Shown: in pieces, positions 25,693 to 33,981 of the stretch
Position numbering within the stretch: position 1 is the stretch's first letter
Layout of the letters: every line of letters begins with the position of its first letter
Assembly: GCF_000013665.1 (NCBI RefSeq)
Contig: NC_007912.1
Span: 3,527,501 to 3,591,500, forward strand
From: Saccharophagus degradans 2-40
Lineage (GTDB): Bacteria > Pseudomonadota > Gammaproteobacteria > Pseudomonadales > Cellvibrionaceae
Reading direction: 5' to 3'
DNA: 64,000 nucleotides
Made by a program: the position numbers and the translations under genes
Notes under the pieces: model-generated
Database searches by the model: none
What the model saw: only the letters and a program-made list of their open reading frames with translations
Told to the model about the DNA's origin: nothing

Positions 25693-27083
25693 AACTGCCA
25701 ATTTCTTGCATTATTTACGCCCTGCTATTTATTACGCTACCAGCTACAGCCGCGAGCGATAACATTGAGACCTCCTTGCTTAAGCACATTAGCGAGGCAC
25801 AAAAAAACCTTAGTGCTACCGAGCAACGTATTGCAGGGCAACGCAATAAACTCGCCAAGCAACTTAATTCACTAGAGCGAGAAGTACTGGCTCTACGAGA
25901 AAAAACAGCTGTAGCGCGACGCTTAGCCGACGAAAAAACGCTAAGCCTTTCGCAATTAGAAAAGCGTTTAGAAGGCTGGCGCCAACAACAGGCGTATCAG
26001 CACAATTTGTTAAACCGGTTTTTACAACAACACGGTTCAGAAAATACTGGCGAAACCCATTCCGTTGCCGACCAACTTGCAGCCATAAACAACGTTAGCC
26101 TTAAATTAGAACAGCGCTTCTTCCCCCAATGGAGTAACAGCAATATTGTTTTAGATTCAGGCAAAATCACTAAGGCCCCAACGTTAGCCGTAGGCCCGGT
26201 GACTTGGTTTTGGGATAAAACAAACAACAGCGTAGGGCTGGCCAGCAAAAGAGAAACCACACCAAACGCTTTGCATATAGAAGCGTACCTAAGTGGCGGT
26301 GATAGTAATGCAGTAAATGCGTTGCGTACTGCACCAATAGGTGAAATTGTTTTCGACCCAACACTAAACCGCGCACTAGCCCAGCAACAACATGCAGAAA
26401 GCGTTATAGAGCACATTGTTAAAGGCGGCCTTTGGGCAATACCTATTGTGCTATTTGGATTATTCGCGTTGGCCATCGCGCTGCACAAGGTTGCACAACT
26501 ATGGCGATTACCCGCCTACGTAAGCTTTACTCCGCAAACATTGGCAAATGTGCTGCGCAATGCACAATCGCCACTAGCTCAAAAAGTACAAGGCATGCAG
26601 CGCATTCTGCTTGATATTGGCGCAAACACAAAATCGGCGCGCGAACGCGACGATTTGCTGTTTATGCAATTGCAACAAGATAAAACAACGTTAGAAAAAC
26701 GTATTGGCGCCATAGCAATTACAGCCGCCGTTGCACCGCTATTAGGGTTGCTAGGTACAGTAAGCGGCATGATTGAAACCTTTAAAATGATGACCCTTTT
26801 TGGCGCCGGCGACCCAGAAGTCGTTTCTGGAGGTATAGCACAAGCACTTGTCACTACAGAGTTGGGCTTAGTAGTAGCAATACCGGCATTAATTCTAAAT
26901 GCGGTACTGTCGCGCAAAGCCAAAACCTATTACAACGAGCTAGAAAGCTTTGCCATTTTAATAAGCAAGTGCGACGAACAAACTGAATTAGACAACACTG
27001 ATAAGCAATCAGGCAACGCTAAAAAATTACCTGCATCACGCAACAGCGCCACTACCACACTCAACGAGGAAGTAACCGCATGA
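25689..27083 (+). CDS. Long ExbB-type proton channel with periplasmic extension (TtpC-like)
   Basis: 464 residues. The first half has a signal peptide, a coiled coil (about 30-125) and a globular periplasmic part. The second half is a MotA/TolQ/ExbB unit: one helix at about 247-270 (GLWAIPIVLFGLFALAIAL), a cytoplasmic loop, then two helices with the family signature AVAPLLGLLGTVSGMIETF and GIAQALVTTELGLVVAIPALI. This is the TtpC arrangement described for Vibrio TonB2 systems. Four-base overlaps with the genes on both sides (ATGA) imply a tightly coupled operon. Confidence 0.88.
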   Translation: MKLPISCIIYALLFITLPATAASDNIETSLLKHISEAQKNLSATEQRIAGQRNKLAKQLNSLEREVLALREKTAVARRLADEKTLSLSQLEKRLEGWRQQQAYQHNLLNRFLQQHGSENTGETHSVADQLAAINNVSLKLEQRFFPQWSNSNIVLDSGKITKAPTLAVGPVTWFWDKTNNSVGLASKRETTPNALHIEAYLSGGDSNAVNALRTAPIGEIVFDPTLNRALAQQQHAESVIEHIVKGGLWAIPIVLFGLFALAIALHKVAQLWRLPAYVSFTPQTLANVLRNAQSPLAQKVQGMQRILLDIGANTKSARERDDLLFMQLQQDKTTLEKRIGAIAITAAVAPLLGLLGTVSGMIETFKMMTLFGAGDPEVVSGGIAQALVTTELGLVVAIPALILNAVLSRKAKTYYNELESFAILISKCDEQTELDNTDKQSGNAKKLPASRNSATTTLNEEVTA

Positions 27084-27475
27084 TTGAGCAAATAAGCCAA
27101 AATATTCTTTGCTGGGTGATCATTGCACTCGCTTTTTTTTGCTACCAACAATTATGGCTAAATTTTCTAGCGCAAAAAAAAGTCCCCTCAAATAAAGAAG
27201 CGAACCACACTATAAAGCACGACTTTACCGCGGTGTTAATTGGTGCCCTGCCCCTGCTAGGCTTACTAGGCACTATAACCGGCCTGCTAGATTGCTTTGC
27301 CGGCATAGCCAACCAAGGTGCCGATGGCAGTCAAATTAGCGCAGGCATCGGCGATGCGCTACTCACAACCCAATTAGGTCTTGTGTGCGCTATTCCTGCT
27401 TGGCTGCTACAAGCGTGGGTTAAATCTGTAGCAGAAAAACCGGCCTCTATTAACCAACCTGAACTAATCGGCTAA
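27080..27475 (+). CDS. exbB: Short ExbB-type proton channel
   Basis: 131 residues, a minimal MotA/TolQ/ExbB protein. A first helix at about 8-26 is followed by the paired-helix signature with ALPLLGLLGTITGLLDCF and GIGDALLTTQLGLVCAIPAWLL. The threonine in the last helix that lines the proton path is present. It overlaps the long ExbB by 4 bases and precedes exbD by 4 bases. Two ExbB proteins in one operon match the known TtpC-ExbB2-ExbD2-TonB2 design. Confidence 0.9.
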   Translation: MIEQISQNILCWVIIALAFFCYQQLWLNFLAQKKVPSNKEANHTIKHDFTAVLIGALPLLGLLGTITGLLDCFAGIANQGADGSQISAGIGDALLTTQLGLVCAIPAWLLQAWVKSVAEKPASINQPELIG

Positions 27476-27479
27476 CACT

Positions 27480-27887
27480 ATGCCAACGCGATTACAACGC
27501 AGACTAGAACAGCAACATCCGCAATCTATTGATATGTCACCCCTGCTCGACGTGGTATTTATTCTGCTTATATTTTTTATTGTAACCACAGTATTCGTAA
27601 AAGAAACGGGGGTTAAAGTAGATAAGCCACAGGCTATTTCGGCGCAAAAGCTAGAACAAACAGCCATACTTTTAGCCATAACCGATGCAGGCGAAATATT
27701 TTACGACGGCAGCAACATCGGAGTTTCGGGCGTGCGCAGTACCGTTGAACAATTACAGCGCTCCAAGGCGCGCCCCGTTGTTATCCAAGCAGATAAAACT
27801 GTACCAACGCAACTCTTACTAGAAGTAATAGATGAAGCAAAATTAGCCGGTGCACAAACCGTTAACCTTGCGGCTCTTACACCTTAG
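27480..27887 (+). CDS. exbD: Biopolymer transport protein ExbD
   Basis: 135 residues, an ExbD/TolR protein. The single helix carries the essential aspartate: MSPLLDVVFILLIFFIVTT. A periplasmic domain follows, with the DKTVPTQLLLEVIDEAKLAGA segment typical of the C-terminal fold. It forms the proton-driven motor with ExbB and works on TonB. No ribosome site is obvious, so it probably relies on coupling to the exbB stop 4 bases upstream. Confidence 0.93.
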   Translation: MPTRLQRRLEQQHPQSIDMSPLLDVVFILLIFFIVTTVFVKETGVKVDKPQAISAQKLEQTAILLAITDAGEIFYDGSNIGVSGVRSTVEQLQRSKARPVVIQADKTVPTQLLLEVIDEAKLAGAQTVNLAALTP

Positions 27888-27899
27888 GCAATTAGCATC

Positions 27900-28559
27900 A
27901 TGAACTATAAAGCAAATATTAAACGGCGCGTAAGTTGGCCGTCAAAATTGCAATTACAAGCAAGCTTGCTAAGCCTAGGCATTCTAAGCGCTGCTTTATT
28001 TTTGCTGTGGCTAGGCCAATGGCTGCAATTTACAGTAGAAGACAAAATAGAAATTCGTGAAATTGCTATCGCAACACCGCCTCCTCCACCACCACCGCCC
28101 CCCACATTGGAGCAACCAGTAGTAGAAACGCCAATTACCTTACAAGTAGAAGGCACAGGCCCCTCGCTTGAAACCATCAAGCTTGAGCCAAAATTTACTT
28201 TAAAAAAACCAGATACCCCCACCATTAATACTCAGCAAACCCAATGGCAATCTCTAGAAATAGATTGGGATGCATTGAGCTTAAACGACCTAGACGGCTT
28301 ACCCTCGCTGCTTACACAGCTGCGCGTTACATTTCCTAAAAGCTTATCGCGCAAAGGGGTAAATAAAGTACTCGTAAAACTTGATGTTGTTATCGATGAG
28401 CAGGGCAAGCTGACACTTGTGAATATAGTAGAAAACCCCCACCCCGAATTGGTGAGTGAAATACAACGGCTAGTTCGCAGCACACGCTTTACGCCACCCC
28501 AAAAAGACAACCAACCTGCACGCGCACGTTTTATATGGCCCGTAGAGATAGAAGCTTGA
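27900..28559 (+). CDS. tonB: TonB energy-transducing protein
   Basis: 219 residues. The N-terminal helix (about 17-40) is followed by a run of nine prolines at about residue 60 and a short linker. The C-terminal TonB domain has VLVKLDVVIDEQGKLTLVNIV and STRFTPPQKDNQPARARFIWPVEIEA, with the usual final beta strand. The proline-rich spacer is short compared with E. coli TonB, as in TonB2-type proteins, which depend on a TtpC partner. It couples the ExbB/ExbD motor to outer-membrane receptors. Confidence 0.92.
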   Translation: MNYKANIKRRVSWPSKLQLQASLLSLGILSAALFLLWLGQWLQFTVEDKIEIREIAIATPPPPPPPPPTLEQPVVETPITLQVEGTGPSLETIKLEPKFTLKKPDTPTINTQQTQWQSLEIDWDALSLNDLDGLPSLLTQLRVTFPKSLSRKGVNKVLVKLDVVIDEQGKLTLVNIVENPHPELVSEIQRLVRSTRFTPPQKDNQPARARFIWPVEIEA

Positions 28560-28570
28560 GCAAAATAACA

Positions 28571-29986
28571 ATGAAGAATTATATCACCCCAAAGCTATTA
28601 CTTTTGAAGTTAGTACATAGCAAAGCCTATGCAGCTATAATGGTTAGCGCTTGTCTGTACGCCCAGTCAAATAGCGCCCACGCAGAATTACACATTAAGC
28701 TACAACAACCCACGTGGGAGTTTTTACTGCACAACCAACCACAACCCACAACACAGCTATCTACCCAAGCACAACTGGCTAGTAGTGAAAGTCACTTCGC
28801 TAGTAAAATTCAGCCTTTACTGGCCGCACAAAAATACGATGCAGTATTAAAAGCCTTTAACCAACGCGACATAAAAAATGACAGCGCAGCTTTACGGCAA
28901 CTGCGCGGGCAAATACTGCTTAGCATGCAGCGCACAAAAGAAGCCGAGCAAGCACTACTTGCCGCTATTGAGCTAATGCCAAACCTAGCACTTGCGCATC
29001 GCAGTTTAAGCATGGTGTATATGGTAGAAAAAAACTACGCCGCCGCAAGCAAACACCTGCGTAAAACCATCGAGTTAGGTGTAGCCGATGCCCAAGTGTA
29101 CGGGCAACTCGCTTACGTTAATTTACAGCAAGGACAAGCGGCCAGCGCCGTAGCGGGCTACCAATATGCGCTCTTACTAGACAGCGATAATCAACAATGG
29201 CAGCAAGGGCTACTCTATGCACTTATAAACAGCCAGGCATTCGATCAAGCGCAAGCCTTACTTGAAGGCATGTTGCAAGCCAACCCGAAAGACACCAACC
29301 TGTGGCTGCAGCGCGGGCAAATTGCACTTAAGCAGCAGCGTCCACAACAGGCACTTAGCAGCTTGGAAACAGCCCTAGTACTGGGTGAAAACAACGCAGA
29401 TAATATTGCTACCCTTGCGCAACTCCATATACAAAGTGGCAGCGCAAATAGAGCGGTAACTCTACTGGCAAACAACATTACCAAAATGGTAGCCAACAAC
29501 AATAAAATTGAAGTTATAGACCAAGTATGCGCTTGGCTTGCCTACCAGCAGCAATGGCAGCAACTTGCAAACCTTACCCAAGCCCTGCAAAAAAACACCA
29601 ATAACATACCTGCCCATTACCGTTCGCGCTTTGCGGTTTACGCCGCGCAAGTTGCACAAAGCAACGGTAAAACCAAGCACGCCACCAAACTGCTAGAAGA
29701 GGCAGTTAACAACGACCCAAGTAATGGCGAAGCCTTATTAACACTGGCAAATATTTTACGCAGCCAACAGCGTACGCAACGCGCCAACCTTTATTACATT
29801 CGCGCAGAAGCCCTAGCCGATTACAAAGAGCGTGCTTTATTAGGTCGCGCTCAGCTAGAAATTGACGCAAACAATTACCCGGAGGCGCTGCGTTTGCTGC
29901 GCTTGGTAGCTCAATTAAACCCAGCCCGCACGGATGTATTGGCGAATATTCAATCCCTAGAAAATCTAGTACGTAATCGGAGTTAA
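28571..29986 (+). CDS. Periplasmic TPR protein of the TonB operon
   Basis: About 471 residues: signal peptide (ending near NSAHA), an extended stretch, then tandem tetratricopeptide repeats from about residue 80 to the end (for example KEAEQALLAAIELMPNLALA and GEALLTLANILRSQQRTQRA). The ATG at 28571 follows the TonB stop by 11 bases; an overlapping start at 28535 would put basic residues ahead of the signal. TPR proteins are a regular last member of TtpC-type operons; they may guide TonB to receptors, but this is unproven. The protein has no catalytic motif. Confidence 0.85.
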   Translation: MKNYITPKLLLLKLVHSKAYAAIMVSACLYAQSNSAHAELHIKLQQPTWEFLLHNQPQPTTQLSTQAQLASSESHFASKIQPLLAAQKYDAVLKAFNQRDIKNDSAALRQLRGQILLSMQRTKEAEQALLAAIELMPNLALAHRSLSMVYMVEKNYAAASKHLRKTIELGVADAQVYGQLAYVNLQQGQAASAVAGYQYALLLDSDNQQWQQGLLYALINSQAFDQAQALLEGMLQANPKDTNLWLQRGQIALKQQRPQQALSSLETALVLGENNADNIATLAQLHIQSGSANRAVTLLANNITKMVANNNKIEVIDQVCAWLAYQQQWQQLANLTQALQKNTNNIPAHYRSRFAVYAAQVAQSNGKTKHATKLLEEAVNNDPSNGEALLTLANILRSQQRTQRANLYYIRAEALADYKERALLGRAQLEIDANNYPEALRLLRLVAQLNPARTDVLANIQSLENLVRNRS

Positions 29987-29991
29987 GATTA

Positions 29992-31245
29992 GTGAAAAAG
30001 TTTTTAATTACGCTTCACCGCTGGTTAGGCGTACCCCTTGGTTTGTTGTTTATTGTTACCTTTGGCACAGGCTGCCTAACGGCGGTAGATGAGTTATTGC
30101 ATCGCGTGGACCGACAGCAATTAAGCGCTAATTATGAATACACCCCAACAACTATTGAACAAAATGCTGCAGCGATAGAAAAAATCACTGCAGATAAACC
30201 TGGTATTCGCGCAGTTACACTGCCCACACCCAGTAAGCCCTATTATCAAGTAGTGGCGCGCGGTGAGACTTGGACTTACGCCATAAATGATCTAGACAAT
30301 GCCGCCCACTACCAAGAAGGCAACGATGGCTTTTTCCACACGGTGCTCGATTTACATCGCCATTTTTTACTAGGTAAAGAAGGCCTGTTTGGCGTGCAGG
30401 GTAAAGAATATGCCGCTTGGGTAGGCTTGCTAGCACTGCTGTTAAGTTCACTTGGCCTATGGCTTTGGTGGCCCTCGAAAAAAACATTTAAAGTAAAAGA
30501 CATGTTACCGCGCGGTAAAAAACGCAAACACTTTTACTACAGCCATATGACCAGCGGGGTTGTTGTGCTCGCAGTAATCGTTCTGCTTGGCCTAACCGGT
30601 GCATCTATTACTTATCGCTCAATAACCCAACAACTGTTTGGCGTTGAACGCAATAAAGCCTCTACCATGGCCCCTATCGTCGTGGCGCCCACATGGCAGG
30701 CTTGGTTAACCGCAGCGCAGATTGCAATGCCTGAAGGCGCTCAACTAGATTCCGTGCGCTTTCCTCGTCAGCCACGCAATAGTGGCGCCGAGCAGCGTAA
30801 TACCAGCAAGCCCGCTAACAGCGAAAATACTACGCCGAACAATAAAATGGGCAATAGAGCAAACAGCGCAGCTAATGAGGCTCGCAAAAATACAAAAGGC
30901 GAAGCCGAGGAAAGCGCTGAGAAAATATTTGAGTTTAAATTTAACGCCGCAGGCAACTGGTTTGGCATTGCATCTAGCTCGGTAAAAATAGACAAAACTA
31001 CATCTGCCCTAAAAGACGTAAATCTATTTAGCCAACAAACGTTTGGCGAAAAATTCTACTCGATATTGGTGCCACTACACACTGGCAGGCAACTACCTGC
31101 AGCATATGCATTTGTATTGTTGGTATTTAGCTTTTTTGGCACAGTAATGGTGCTGTCTGGTTTGGTAAGCTTTGCAATAAAAAAGCGCAAATGGAAAAAG
31201 GCAAAGCGAGCTAACACGCTCGAAACAGAACTAAGCCCTAGCTAA
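29992..31245 (+). CDS. PepSY-associated transmembrane protein
   Basis: 417 residues from a GTG start 5 bases after the TPR gene. The layout is that of PepSY_TM proteins: HRWLGVPLGLLFIVTFGTG helix, periplasmic part with LDLHRHFLLG, a helix pair with GLALLLSSLGLWLWWPSK-like sequence, HFYYSHMTSGVVVLAVIVLLGL, and a last helix near 370-393. An insertion of about 50 residues rich in Asn, Lys and Glu (about 262-312) is unusual and looks disordered. A second PepSY gene follows a siderophore receptor at 3840. A role in periplasmic iron release is inferred. Confidence 0.83.
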   Translation: MKKFLITLHRWLGVPLGLLFIVTFGTGCLTAVDELLHRVDRQQLSANYEYTPTTIEQNAAAIEKITADKPGIRAVTLPTPSKPYYQVVARGETWTYAINDLDNAAHYQEGNDGFFHTVLDLHRHFLLGKEGLFGVQGKEYAAWVGLLALLLSSLGLWLWWPSKKTFKVKDMLPRGKKRKHFYYSHMTSGVVVLAVIVLLGLTGASITYRSITQQLFGVERNKASTMAPIVVAPTWQAWLTAAQIAMPEGAQLDSVRFPRQPRNSGAEQRNTSKPANSENTTPNNKMGNRANSAANEARKNTKGEAEESAEKIFEFKFNAAGNWFGIASSSVKIDKTTSALKDVNLFSQQTFGEKFYSILVPLHTGRQLPAAYAFVLLVFSFFGTVMVLSGLVSFAIKKRKWKKAKRANTLETELSPS

Positions 31246-31285
31246 CAAGAAAAAATACACCATTAGAAAAATGTAAAAGATAGGA

Positions 31286-31320
31286 CGACCAGCTGTTAGC
31301 CTAACACTAGCAACTGGTCG
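31286..31320. terminator. Bidirectional terminator
   Basis: Outer arms CGACCAG/CTGGTCG and inner arms TGTTAG/CTAACA make a nested hairpin. It lies between the end of the TonB operon and the end of yeiP, which converge. Confidence 0.65.
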
Positions 31321-31351
31321 TTATTAGATATGCGCGTAACAACAATAATAA

Positions 31352-31918
31352 TTAAGCGCGACTCATAAATTTATGATCGACAGTACTCACTTTAATTTTT
31401 TCGCCAGATGCTATGTACTCGGGTACCTGAATAACTAGGCCGGTAGAAAGCGTTGCAGGCTTGGTACGCGCGGTAGCTGATGCACCTTTAATTGAAGGGT
31501 CGGTTTCCACAATAACCAAATCTACCGATGCAGGCAGGTCGATAGCAACTGGCTGACCATTTACGGTAAATACCTGAATACCTTCTGTTGTTTCAGTAAC
31601 GAAGGGTAACTCTTCGGCAATAGCATCTTTATGGAGGTTGTACGGGGTGTAATCTTCGTTATCCATAAATACGTATTCGTCGCCGTCTACATAGCTAAAG
31701 GTTGCTTGATGACGGGAAAAATCCGCTAGGGTAATCATTTCGTCGGCTTTAAAGCTTTCGTCTACTTTTAACCCGGTAGCGACTTCGTACATGCGCACAC
31801 GGTAAATACTGCCACCAGCACGGCCCTGCGAGGTGGATTTATACACATCTTTAATAAGGTAGACCTTACCGTTATGTTCGATGGCTTGGTTCTTTTTAAT
31901 GTCACTGGCTTTAGGCAT
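31352..31918 (-). CDS. yeiP: Elongation factor P-like protein YeiP
   Basis: 188 residues in the EF-P/eIF5A family. The start at the ATG at 31918 gives [20 protein letters not shown], the usual YeiP beginning; an upstream extension to 31975 has no family support. Domain I carries [16 protein letters not shown], where the loop tip differs from the modified lysine loop of true EF-P. The OB-fold domains follow with [19 protein letters not shown] and the C-terminal [20 protein letters not shown]. It acts at the ribosomal E/P site; the YeiP role is less known than that of EF-P. Confidence 0.92.
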   Translation of the reverse strand: MPKASDIKKNQAIEHNGKVYLIKDVYKSTSQGRAGGSIYRVRMYEVATGLKVDESFKADEMITLADFSRHQATFSYVDGDEYVFMDNEDYTPYNLHKDAIAEELPFVTETTEGIQVFTVNGQPVAIDLPASVDLVIVETDPSIKGASATARTKPATLSTGLVIQVPEYIASGEKIKVSTVDHKFMSRA

Positions 31919-32134
31919 AGCAATCTCACTGTCAATTTTGCCCGCGAAATTAGCATATTCTTTAATTTTGGCCAAGTATTAGCGTGGCCTGCAACCATAT
32001 AAAGTGAACAAACCTGTACCACCAGCGCTTAGGGTTAAACTGCGCGACCGCTACGCCCATACGGCTAAACCGGCTACAATAGCTCGCAGTGGCTATCCAA
32101 CCACCCCACAGTGTTATATAAAGGCGCTTAAAGA

Positions 32135-32836
32135 ATGCAATTTACCCTCAACGCCATAGGCAAAATTCACACGTGTTATAAGCAAAAGTTTGGTATTCCA
32201 CGCCAAGCGGGGCTTAGCCCCAGTGCAGAAGCGCGCATAGAGATTTTCGCCCCCTACAACCGGATAGAAGCCTTTGAGGAGCTAAAGCAGTCTTCCCATA
32301 TTTGGGTGCATTTTGTGTTTCACGAGAACCGCCGTACGGAGTGGAAACCCAAGGTTAAGGCCCCTCGTCTTGGCGGCAATAAAACCATTGGCGTATTTGC
32401 CACTCGCTCGCCGGTTAGGCCTAACCCTATTGGGCTATCGGCAGTGCGACTAGAGACGATAGAGCATTCGAGTAAGGGGCTATTTTTAGTAATACGCGGC
32501 GGCGACTTTTTAGATGGCACCCCAGTTGTAGATATAAAACCTTACGTGCCCTATTGCGATAAAATAGACAACGCAACCAATGGCTTCGCTGCAGATGCCC
32601 CCGCAACCTATGCCGTACAGTTTGATGAAGAAACACTAAGTAAAATTCGCGCGATATCTATCGCCAATTTAGAGCCGCTAATTATAGAAACATTGCAGCT
32701 TAACCCCGCCCCACAATACCAAACAGCCGATACCAGTAAAACTTACGCCTTGCGCCTGTTCGACTACGATATCCACTGGCAATTGGCTTCGGTAAATGCC
32801 ATTCGGGTAACGGGCATTACTCAAGCAACCATATGA
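32135..32836 (+). CDS. trmO: tRNA (N6-threonylcarbamoyladenosine-37) N6-methyltransferase TrmO
   Basis: 233 residues of the TsaA/TrmO family, which uses S-adenosylmethionine to methylate t6A37 in some tRNAs. The N-terminal beta-barrel shows GIPRQAGLSP, HIWVHFVFHENR, TIGVFATRSPVRPNPIGLSAVRL and GGDFLDGTPVVDIKPYVPY, all family signatures. The C-terminal half (about 155-233) is the small extra domain seen in the E. coli protein. It is divergent from yeiP and convergent with the DUF1348 gene. Confidence 0.93.
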   Translation: MQFTLNAIGKIHTCYKQKFGIPRQAGLSPSAEARIEIFAPYNRIEAFEELKQSSHIWVHFVFHENRRTEWKPKVKAPRLGGNKTIGVFATRSPVRPNPIGLSAVRLETIEHSSKGLFLVIRGGDFLDGTPVVDIKPYVPYCDKIDNATNGFAADAPATYAVQFDEETLSKIRAISIANLEPLIIETLQLNPAPQYQTADTSKTYALRLFDYDIHWQLASVNAIRVTGITQATI

Positions 32837-32888
32837 GCAACCACATAAGCAAATACATAAGCAACCAACTGCAACTTGCTACTATCGG

Positions 32889-33377
32889 CTATAAACCCAG
32901 CTCGGTAAGCCCAGGGTGCCCCTCCGGCCTTGGGCCGCTAGGCCAGTGAAATTTGCGCTGTGCTTCGCTAATGGCCACATCATTTATACTGGCATGGCGC
33001 TGCGCCATTAGGCCCTGCTCGGTGAACTGCCAATTTTCGTTACCGTGCGATCTAAACCAATTACCATTGGCATCGTGCCACTCATACACAAACCTCACCG
33101 CTATACGGTTATCTGCGTGCGCCCAAAGCTCTTTTATTAAGCGGTAGTCGTTTTCTTTTTGCCATTTGGCAGATAAAAAACGCACTATCTCGCGTCGGCC
33201 ATTTAAGAAAACATCTCGGTTGCGCCAGCGACTATCTAATGTATAGGCGGTTGCGACTTTGTGAGGGTCTTTATTGTTCCATGCATTTTCAGCCATGCGC
33301 ACTTTTTGCAAAGCGTCTTCACGCGTAAAAGGCGGTAATGGCGAGCGTGTATCTTCTATATTAATATCGAAATTCAT
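32889..33377 (-). CDS. DUF1348 (NTF2-like) protein
   Basis: About 162 residues of the DUF1348 group in the NTF2/SnoaL-like fold. Signatures: [73 protein letters not shown] and the C-terminal [15 protein letters not shown]. The ATG at 33377 has a better-spaced CGGA than the one at 33383. The protein is common and cytosolic; its enzyme activity is not known. It is followed upstream by cyanase in the same direction. Confidence 0.85.
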   Translation of the reverse strand: MNFDINIEDTRSPLPPFTREDALQKVRMAENAWNNKDPHKVATAYTLDSRWRNRDVFLNGRREIVRFLSAKWQKENDYRLIKELWAHADNRIAVRFVYEWHDANGNWFRSHGNENWQFTEQGLMAQRHASINDVAISEAQRKFHWPSGPRPEGHPGLTELGL

Positions 33378-33462
33378 TGCCATATTCCGCCTGAGTTAGC
33401 ATTAGAACACCATTTAAAACAATCACATTAAATAAAAGGTGAGATAACCTCACCCTACTTGG

Positions 33463-33912
33463 CTAGTATGTTTTGTAAGGTAAAAACTTACCCGAGAGCA
33501 CAACATTGACCCTATCCCCTTTTGGGCATGCTTCGCGTTTTATATCCATACTAAAGTCGATAGCGCTCATAATGCCGTCGCCAAACTCTTCGTGTATTAG
33601 CTCTTTAATAGTAGACCCGTACACGTTTACCACTTCGTACCAGCGATAAATTAACGGGTCTGTAGGTACAGCGGTTGGCAGTGAACCTTTGTATGGCGCT
33701 ATTTGCAACCAAGCAACGGCTTCATCTGGCAAGTCGAATAATTCGCCTATTGTTTCTGCTTGTTTTTTATCGAATGTCATTTGCCCCAAACAAGCCGCAG
33801 TTGTCCATTCTTTAGAGAGGCCAATCGCCTCTGCAACGGCAGACCATTTAATGCCCTTTTGTACTTTAGTGGCAACTATTAACTGGGTAACTTCTTCGCG
33901 ACTGCTAATCAT
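33463..33912 (-). CDS. cynS: Cyanate hydratase (cyanase)
   Basis: 149 residues. Cyanase converts cyanate and bicarbonate to ammonia and carbon dioxide. The catalytic triad is visible at R90 and E93 in YRWYEVV and S116 in IMSAIDF, with the same spacing as in E. coli (96/99/122). The N-terminal HTH-like part with AIGLSKEWTTAACLGQM is normal. AGGAG lies 7 bases before the ATG. No carbonic anhydrase or cynR lies next to it. The neighbours are a kinase/phosphatase fusion and a formate/nitrite-type channel, which suggests a nitrogen theme. Confidence 0.95.
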   Translation of the reverse strand: MISSREEVTQLIVATKVQKGIKWSAVAEAIGLSKEWTTAACLGQMTFDKKQAETIGELFDLPDEAVAWLQIAPYKGSLPTAVPTDPLIYRWYEVVNVYGSTIKELIHEEFGDGIMSAIDFSMDIKREACPKGDRVNVVLSGKFLPYKTY

Positions 33913-33981
33913 AACTATCTCCTAGGTAAGAGGAATACAATGGAGCTAAACCACTGCGTTAAAAAACATTTACGCGCGCAC

